20,244 nucleotides of DNA. Origin: an uncultured Candidatus Peregrinibacteria bacterium (GTDB taxonomy: Bacteria > Patescibacteriota > JACMRA01). Position 1 is the stretch's first letter. Each line of letters begins with the position of its first letter. The notes under the pieces are model-generated. The model was not told the DNA's origin and searched no databases. It saw only the letters and a program-made list of their open reading frames with translations. The stretch is from assembly GCA_937127165.1 (NCBI GenBank), contig CAKZLR010000043.1:1-20244 (forward strand), given 5' to 3'. Of this stretch, positions 15,392 through 20,244 are shown piece after piece. The position numbers and the translations under genes were made by a program.

Positions 15392-16276
15392 ATGAATTCG
15401 GCTTACTCAGTACAATACAATAATGTTCGCAGAACATGGATTTTAATTTTCTTTTTCGTAGCACTAGTTACCTCTAGCTTTTTTTTACTAGGATGGGTGT
15501 ATGACAATTATTTATTTCCCATATTCGGTCTTTTTCTATCTGTTGGCCAAAGTCTTGTTGGTTATTTTTTGGGTGATAAAATAGCTCTTTCTTTTGCTAA
15601 AGCTCGAGAAATAAAGTTTGAAGAAGCCCCCCAAATCCATAATATAGTGGAAAATATCTCTAGAATTGCTGGAATTCCTAAACCTAAAATTTATATTAGC
15701 CCAGATCCCTCGGCTAATGCTTTTGCTTGCGGCCGCAGCCCTAAATATGCCTCAATCTGTCTAAATCAAGGACTTCTTAAAATTTTAGACAAGAGTGAAT
15801 TAGAAGGTGTAATTGCTCACGAAATTGCCCACATTAAAAATCGAGATATTTTGCTGATGACTGTTATAATGGTGCTTTCTAGTTTAATTTCTTTTGTTGC
15901 AGATATTGGAATGAGACTAATGATTCTTGGAGATAGAGATAACGATAAAGGTAAGAACCCTGTTTTAATTATTTTGTATATTACATTCTTAATATTAGCT
16001 CCGCTTGTATCGTTACTTATTCAGATGGCAATCTCTCGATCTAGAGAATATTTAGCAGATGCTACAGCGGTCGTTTTTACCCGCTATCCTACAGGTTTAA
16101 TTAGAGCCTTGGAAAAAATCAGCACTAACCCTATACCAACCACTAACTACTCTACAGCTATGAACCATCTTTATATTAGCGAGCCAAAAAGAGTATTTGG
16201 TGAAGATATTAAAAATATATTTAGCACTCACCCTCCAATAAAAGATAGGATTGCTAAACTTAGTCAGATGGCTTAA
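15392..16276 (+). CDS. htpX: Membrane zinc metalloprotease HtpX, M48 family, 294 aa
   Basis: HtpX degrades damaged or misfolded membrane proteins at the cytoplasmic face. Two N-terminal membrane spans are visible (about 15-36 and 41-62). They are followed by a cytoplasmic catalytic part with the substrate-pocket segment PDPSANAFACG (104-114), the zinc motif HEIAH (143-147, Glu144 catalytic) and the third ligand Glu219 in SREYLADA. Between them lie two more hydrophobic stretches (about 152-174 and 190-213). The tail FSTHPPIKDRIAKL (277-290) is the usual family ending. Length is typical. It sits next to groES-groEL across a long spacer, so two protein-quality systems are neighbours, though divergent. 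It starts at ATG without a Shine-Dalgarno sequence and is followed by prfB on the same strand after 268 nt. Confidence 0.95.
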   Translation: MNSAYSVQYNNVRRTWILIFFFVALVTSSFFLLGWVYDNYLFPIFGLFLSVGQSLVGYFLGDKIALSFAKAREIKFEEAPQIHNIVENISRIAGIPKPKIYISPDPSANAFACGRSPKYASICLNQGLLKILDKSELEGVIAHEIAHIKNRDILLMTVIMVLSSLISFVADIGMRLMILGDRDNDKGKNPVLIILYITFLILAPLVSLLIQMAISRSREYLADATAVVFTRYPTGLIRALEKISTNPIPTTNYSTAMNHLYISEPKRVFGEDIKNIFSTHPPIKDRIAKLSQMA

Positions 16277-16421
16277 TCCGGTGTTTATATACCAAAATTG
16301 AGTTTTTTGCTTAGAAGTAAACTATCACTAATTGGAAATTTTACTATTTATTGGTAAAGATAAATCATTTCTATAAATGAAATTTTACGAAAAATACTTA
16401 AACAATTTAAATCAACTTATT

Positions 16422-16443
16422 AACTTCTAGTCAACTTCTAGTC
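16422..16443. repeat. 11-bp perfect tandem duplication between htpX and prfB
   Basis: AACTTCTAGTC occurs twice in a row in the non-coding gap of 268 nt. No terminator for htpX was recognised in this gap. Confidence 0.88.
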
Positions 16444-16506
16444 AGATTTGCTGGATTAGGTTTGTTATATTTTCTTGTAGACCGTTTTAATTAATCTTAT
16501 TGAATT

Positions 16507-16534
16507 TTGACTTTTTTAACTAAATCGATATTTT
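16507..16534 (+). promoter_or_regulatory. Weak candidate prfB promoter close to the start codon
   Basis: TTGACT (16507-16512) and TATTTT (16529-16534) are separated by 16 bp. The predicted start near 16541 would leave only about four nucleotides before the prfB ATG at 16545, that is, an almost leaderless message. In such A/T-rich DNA a match of this quality can arise by chance. Confidence 0.3.
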
Positions 16535-16544
16535 TTTCTAAAAA

Positions 16545-17633
16545 ATGCTCTCTCAACAAGAACTACAGGAACAACTTACCCATTTTTATCAGATAATTGA
16601 TTTATCTGATCTCAACATATTAAAAAGTCAAAAAAAAGAGTTAGAAAAACTAACTCTTCAGCAGGGCTTTTGGGACGACAGCCAAAGAGCCTCGCAAATA
16701 AGCAAACAGATAGGAGATTTAAACACCAAAATTACTCAGATGGAAAACTATCTAGCTATGATTGATGATCTCAAAGTGGCTTTTGAACTACAAGAATCGC
16801 AAGAATTTGAAAAAATCTTGGGCCAACTACAAAAAATATATTCTCAATTTAAGCTTAAAAAATTTCTTAACGGACAATTCGACCAAAAAAATGCTTTAGT
16901 CACTGTTCAAGCCGGGGCTGGCGGTGTGGATGCTCAAGACTTTGCCGCTATGTTGGTTGCGATGTATCAATCCTTTGCTAAAAAGCAAGATTGGAACAGC
17001 GAGTTAATTTATTTATCTGTTGGTGAAGAAGGTGGGGTTAAAAATGCAACTTTAAAAATTTCTGGAAATATGGCTTTTGGAATACTCAAAGAAGAGGCTG
17101 GGGTTCATCGACTAGTTCGCTTGTCGCCCTTTAATTCAGGAAATACTAGAGAAACTTCTTTTGCGATGGTTGAGGTCTTGCCGGAAGGTTTAGATGAAGA
17201 AATTGAAGTTGTACTCAAAGAAGAGGATTTACACTGGGACTATTTTATGTCATCCGGTAAAGGTGGCCAAAGTGTCAATACTACTTATTCGGCTGTGAGA
17301 GTGATCCATAAACCAACAGGAATTAGTGCCAGTTGCCAAAATGAGCGAAATCAATACCAGAATAAAATATTAGCTCTGAAATATCTAAAAAATAAGTTAG
17401 CAATTTTGGAAATGAAAAAACAAAAACAACTGGTAGAAGAAATCAGAGGAGATTGGCAATCTGCGGAGTGGGGTAATCAAATTCGTAGTTATATTAAGCA
17501 CCCATACAAACTAGTGAAAGATCATCGCAGTGGGTATGAAAGTCAGAATGTCGACAAAATTTTTGAAGGAGAAGAAATTCTAGATTTTATCTGGTCAGTC
17601 AAAAAACATAAATCAAAAATACAAAATGCTTAA
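16545..17633 (+). CDS. prfB: Peptide chain release factor 2, 362 aa
   Basis: RF2 reads UGA and UAA stop codons and triggers peptide release. The N-terminal coiled-coil domain covers about 1-105. Domain 2 carries the stop-reading SPF tripeptide at 194-196 inside VRLSPFNSGNTRETSFA, which identifies RF2 rather than RF1. The peptidyl-transferase motif GGQ is at 240-242 in SSGKGGQSVNTT. The C-terminal RSYIKHPYKLVKDHRSG block is also typical. Length is normal. Many bacteria carry a programmed frameshift near codon 25 with an in-frame TGA; here the frame is open throughout and no slippery CTTTGA site is visible, so autoregulation by frameshifting is absent. Its presence shows that UGA works as a stop in this organism. 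It starts at ATG, with no Shine-Dalgarno sequence, and ends in TAA. Confidence 0.97.
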   Translation: MLSQQELQEQLTHFYQIIDLSDLNILKSQKKELEKLTLQQGFWDDSQRASQISKQIGDLNTKITQMENYLAMIDDLKVAFELQESQEFEKILGQLQKIYSQFKLKKFLNGQFDQKNALVTVQAGAGGVDAQDFAAMLVAMYQSFAKKQDWNSELIYLSVGEEGGVKNATLKISGNMAFGILKEEAGVHRLVRLSPFNSGNTRETSFAMVEVLPEGLDEEIEVVLKEEDLHWDYFMSSGKGGQSVNTTYSAVRVIHKPTGISASCQNERNQYQNKILALKYLKNKLAILEMKKQKQLVEEIRGDWQSAEWGNQIRSYIKHPYKLVKDHRSGYESQNVDKIFEGEEILDFIWSVKKHKSKIQNA

Positions 17634-17994
17634 ATAATTTGAATGTATAGTTATTTTTTCATTAATTAACTCAAATTTTTGTTTGTAAGCAGGAAATAAT
17701 TTGTTTTATTTTTATTTTTATGTCTCGTTTTAATAAAATCTTTCATTAATTTTAACAGAATTAAAGCTTTTATTTTACTACTTTTATTAGTAAAAATTAT
17801 ATTGTCGCAATTATTATCATAATATTCTTTGCTAATATTACTTTCCAAGTGCACTAATATTAAAAGAAAAATCTTTGAAACCTTTTAAATTTCCTTAAGT
17901 CAAGCCTATCAAAGTAAGTAAAATAGTATGGCAATCAAAAACAAAGTCCAATTAATGACTTATCCAGACAGTTTAGGTAGAAACTTAAAAAAAC

Positions 17995-18014
17995 TTGAAA
18001 ACAATTGAAAACAA
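17995..18014. repeat. 10-bp tandem duplication inside the pseudogene
   Basis: TTGAAAACAA occurs twice in a row. Ten extra bases shift the frame and produce the TGA at 18006-18008, so this duplication is a direct cause of inactivation (a further single-base change is needed to fit the next block). Confidence 0.85.
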
Positions 18015-18429
18015 TTATAGACACATATTTATCATCAAAAGCGGTTAGCTTAGTACACATTCTGTCACCATACCTTTTTTGCTGATCGTGGTTTTTGTCT
18101 TCTCACTCACCTAGAAGTAGACCCAAAATTTGGTAGTTGGGATGATATTGAAGGTATTTCCAAAAAATATGATGTAATGCTGGACTTAATTGCAGGGTAT
18201 ATTTCAGTTGAGTCGGAATTTTTAGAAAATCACATAAAAAGGGAGGGAAACTCCGAATGGGCTGATATTTTCTCTCCTATGGGAAGTGGGAAGATTTATA
18301 ATGACGGAACAATTAAAATTAAAGTAGAAGAATTAGTCACCATGATAACTTATACTTTTACTAACAAACAGAAGAAAATTCATTGAGAAAATTTTACTCC
18401 GGATCAAGCAAATTTAGATATCTTTTCAC

Positions 18430-18451
18430 CAAAAATAGAGCAAAAATAGAG
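18430..18451. repeat. 11-bp tandem duplication inside the pseudogene
   Basis: CAAAAATAGAG occurs twice in a row. It falls between the FSPKI block and the LFTNFIKQLSSKNVIARLD block, which are in different frames, and it creates an in-frame TAG at 18447-18449. Confidence 0.87.
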
Positions 18452-19476
18452 AATTATTCACAAACTTTATAAAACAACTTTCCAGTAAAAATGTAATAGC
18501 TAGGTTGGATACCGTAGAAACGATTGTAAAATCAAGATCGTAAGGAATTCATATGACACCGGGTTTTTGGGAAGTTTAAGAGCGGTTTGTAAAAATTATT
18601 AAAGCATATAATTATAATATGGATGTTTTGTGCAAATTTCATGCTCCTTTTGTATTTTTGCATATTAAACAAAAATCATTAACCTATTGTTATTTTATGA
18701 TTTTAATCTACCAGAATTAATTTTAAATTCTATTTTTATAAAAAATAAAAAAATTCAAGATACCATAGAGAATGGTTTACCAAAGCATCCAAAAATCAAA
18801 TTGCAGTTATCGGTAATCATGACGGTTGTAATTGGTAGAATCGGTGAAATTTTTACCAAAAGAAGAAATTGAATTTACTAGAAAAACTACTTTTGAAAAC
18901 GCCGGAAAAGAGGGCATAAAAGCTTCTGGTACAATAGTACCAACATCGTTGCGATACGTCAATACAACATCGTATGAGGCTTTATTCAGGAATCAAAAAG
19001 ATGGCTATTATCTCAAGTTATATTACTTTTTCATCAGGCATTCCTCAAATTTATTATAGTGATTCACTAGCTCAAAGAAATGACATTGAATTATACAAAC
19101 TTGAAAGTGAAGGTAGATCTCTTTAGATATAATTATTTCGATGAATAGAATTAATTATAAGTTTGCTAGATCTTTTATACAAAAATTAAAAATTAATTAA
19201 AATTATGGAATTCAGAAATTTCTATCCAGTCTTTGACAGTGAATTAAAAATCCATGAGAATAACCGGTTAAAATCTTTAAATTAAAGAAATTAAGATAGG
19301 AAAAAACAAATATTTGTTAATTTTTGATGTGATTTTGAAACTTGGTTTTCATTTGAAATCATTTATTTTGATAAACCTACAAAACAAACAAAAAACTGGA
19401 AATTAAATCTTAATTAGAATAATAAAATTTATGGATTAAATATACCGAGATCTAATCTTTTAGAAAATTTCTAAGT

Positions 19477-20244
19477 CTATGACTTTCTCGACCAGCTGAT
19501 TACTACTTTACCTTTATTTTCGTTTCCTGAGTATTTAATTTTGGAATTAGGCAGATCTTGGGCAATTGAATTAATATTTTGAATAATTTTTGGTTCCAGA
19601 TTGGGAATGTAGTTTGAAGTAGCGTTCTGAATTTCGGCAGTAGTTGTCTTTGAGTTGATTTTTTTCACCAATTCAATAATCTCTCTAACCGACATATCTT
19701 TTTCTAAAATAACCTTAAGAGCCATCTCCTGTTGTTCTTCCCCGAGCCCAACCAGATATCTAGCATGACCTTCACCAATCTTCTTTTCTAACAAAGCTTT
19801 TTGAACAGCTCTACAAAGAGTCAGTAATCTTAAGTAGTTTTTAACATACTGAGCGGTAGTACCTAGACGCTCTGCTAATTCTTTTTCATCTATATTAAGC
19901 ACTTGCATTAAAGATCTATAAGTATAAGCCAATTCTATTGGACTGAGGTCTTCTCTTTGCAAATTTTCTGTGGCGGTAATAAGAACTTTCTCCTCTTCAG
20001 ATAGACTTTGATCTGGTTTCACAAAAGCTAATATCTCTGTCTGATTCAGCAATTTAACGGCTCTTAATCTTCGTTCTCCTGCAATTAAAACATAATGGTC
20101 ATCTTTTTGAACTACAATTATAGGATTCAAGAGTCCCGTCGTTTTAATACTATTAGCCAAAGACTGAATTTTTTCAAAATCAAATTGAGTTCTGGTTTGA
20201 TAAGGGTTAAGTACTATTTTATCGACTGGAATAAATCTAATTTC
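19477..20244 (-). CDS. parB: ParB/Spo0J-family chromosome partition protein, N-terminus beyond the window
   Basis: ParB binds parS sites near the origin, spreads as a CTP-dependent clamp and works with ParA in chromosome segregation. The frame is open to the right edge, so the first residues are missing; 255 residues are visible. Present in order: IPVDKIVLNPYQTRTQFD (box I), SIKTTGLLNPIIV, the CTP-binding GERRLRAVKLL (box II), ENLQREDLSPIELA, a helix-turn-helix ELAERLGTTAQYVKNYLRLL, the linker GEGHARYLVG, and a C-terminal GKVVISW strand of the dimerisation domain. The end is abrupt (SRKS, TAG). In the neighbouring frame the DNA continues as RESHRLRNFLKD then TAG at 19452, which looks like a natural C-terminal helix, so a small frameshift near 19490 is possible. 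It converges on the pseudogene. No palindromic parS site was found in the window. Confidence 0.93.
   Translation of the reverse strand, partial: EIRFIPVDKIVLNPYQTRTQFDFEKIQSLANSIKTTGLLNPIIVVQKDDHYVLIAGERRLRAVKLLNQTEILAFVKPDQSLSEEEKVLITATENLQREDLSPIELAYTYRSLMQVLNIDEKELAERLGTTAQYVKNYLRLLTLCRAVQKALLEKKIGEGHARYLVGLGEEQQEMALKVILEKDMSVREIIELVKKINSKTTTAEIQNATSNYIPNLEPKIIQNINSIAQDLPNSKIKYSGNENKGKVVISWSRKS

Larger units (their letters stand above)
17928..19417 (+). pseudogene. Decayed GH13 sucrose-phosphorylase-like gene
   Basis: Conserved blocks of GH13_18 sugar phosphorylases follow each other in the right order but in different frames. Near the start is MAIKNKVQLMTYPDSLGRN (17928 on), stopped by TGA at 18006. 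Then come VHIL (about 18053), ADRGFC..THLEVDPKFGSWDDIE (about 18080-18155), a stop TGA at 18384, NFTPDQANLDIFSP (18390-18431), VIARLDTVE (about 18493, with the nucleophile-type RLD), stops at 18541 and 18577, and MDVLCKFHAPF (about 18619). Further on are YDFNLPELIL (18696 on), AVIGNHDG (about 18808-18831), FLPKEEIEFTRKTTFENAG (18844 on), SGIPQIYYSDSLAQRNDIEL (about 19035-19095) and EFRNFYPVFDSELKIHEN (19208 on). At least five frame switches and five in-frame stops are needed. The acid/base Glu of VEIH is Lys. The gene would have used phosphate to split a glucoside such as sucrose. A 10-bp (17995-18014) and an 11-bp (18430-18451) tandem duplication lie in it. The neighbours are intact. Confidence 0.88.

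Noticed and set aside
16590..16625. Possible RF2 frameshift site near codons 19-24 of prfB
   Set aside because: The sequence TTATCTGATCTC contains TGA only out of frame and no CTTTGA slippery motif; the gene is continuous.
17666..17854. 62-codon minus-strand ORF between prfB and the pseudogene
   Set aside because: Asn/Lys/Ile-rich chance frame in A/T-rich spacer with no family resemblance; the 294-nt gap shows nothing else.
18177..19059. Three short plus-strand ORFs (18177-18386, 18687-18872, 18832-19059) as separate small genes
   Set aside because: Each encodes consecutive parts of one sucrose-phosphorylase-like protein in different frames, so they are fragments of one pseudogene.

Overview
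The window is very A+T-rich bacterial DNA, read here as a small-genome lineage of the Patescibacteria/CPR type (inference). The evidence is short compact housekeeping proteins, A/T-only leaders with no convincing Shine-Dalgarno sequence before any start, an RpoB with a diverged rifampicin pocket, and two large proteins I cannot assign. Release factor 2 is present and several genes end in UGA (S1-like, DAHP-synthase-like). UGA is therefore a stop, which argues against Mycoplasma-type codes and against Gracilibacteria/Absconditabacteria-type recoding.

Left arm (1-8626), all minus strand, in transcription order: an S1-repeat protein (rpsA-like); a 565-residue unknown membrane protein; rpoB; about 220 nt with four inverted repeats ending in a clear intrinsic terminator; a divergent DAHP-synthase family protein; and a doubtful 91-codon ORF. 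rpoC does not follow rpoB, which is unusual. Middle (8627-14040): a pseudouridine synthase and a 430-residue Pro/Thr/Gln/Ser-rich coiled-coil protein run on the plus strand, the latter behind the best sigma70-type promoter in the window. They converge on groES-groEL, which has its own terminator and a degenerate CIRCE operator upstream.

Right arm (14041-20244): an almost pure A/T low-complexity tract of about 0.7 kb, then htpX (membrane M48 protease) and prfB (RF2) on the plus strand. Next comes a full-length but badly broken GH13 sucrose-phosphorylase-like pseudogene, and then a convergent parB running off the right edge.

Functionally the region holds transcription and translation core genes (rpoB, S1, RF2, rRNA modification), protein quality control (GroES/EL, HtpX) and chromosome partition (ParB). 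Only about 72% of the window is intact coding sequence. The non-coding and pseudogene DNA carries at least twelve short perfect tandem duplications (8-23 bp units); I noticed none in intact genes, though only by eye. The most interesting items are the decaying phosphorylase gene, the structured zone behind rpoB, the two unknown proteins, the rifampicin-pocket substitutions and the duplication-riddled intergenic DNA. No CRISPR array, rRNA, tRNA or insertion sequence was seen.
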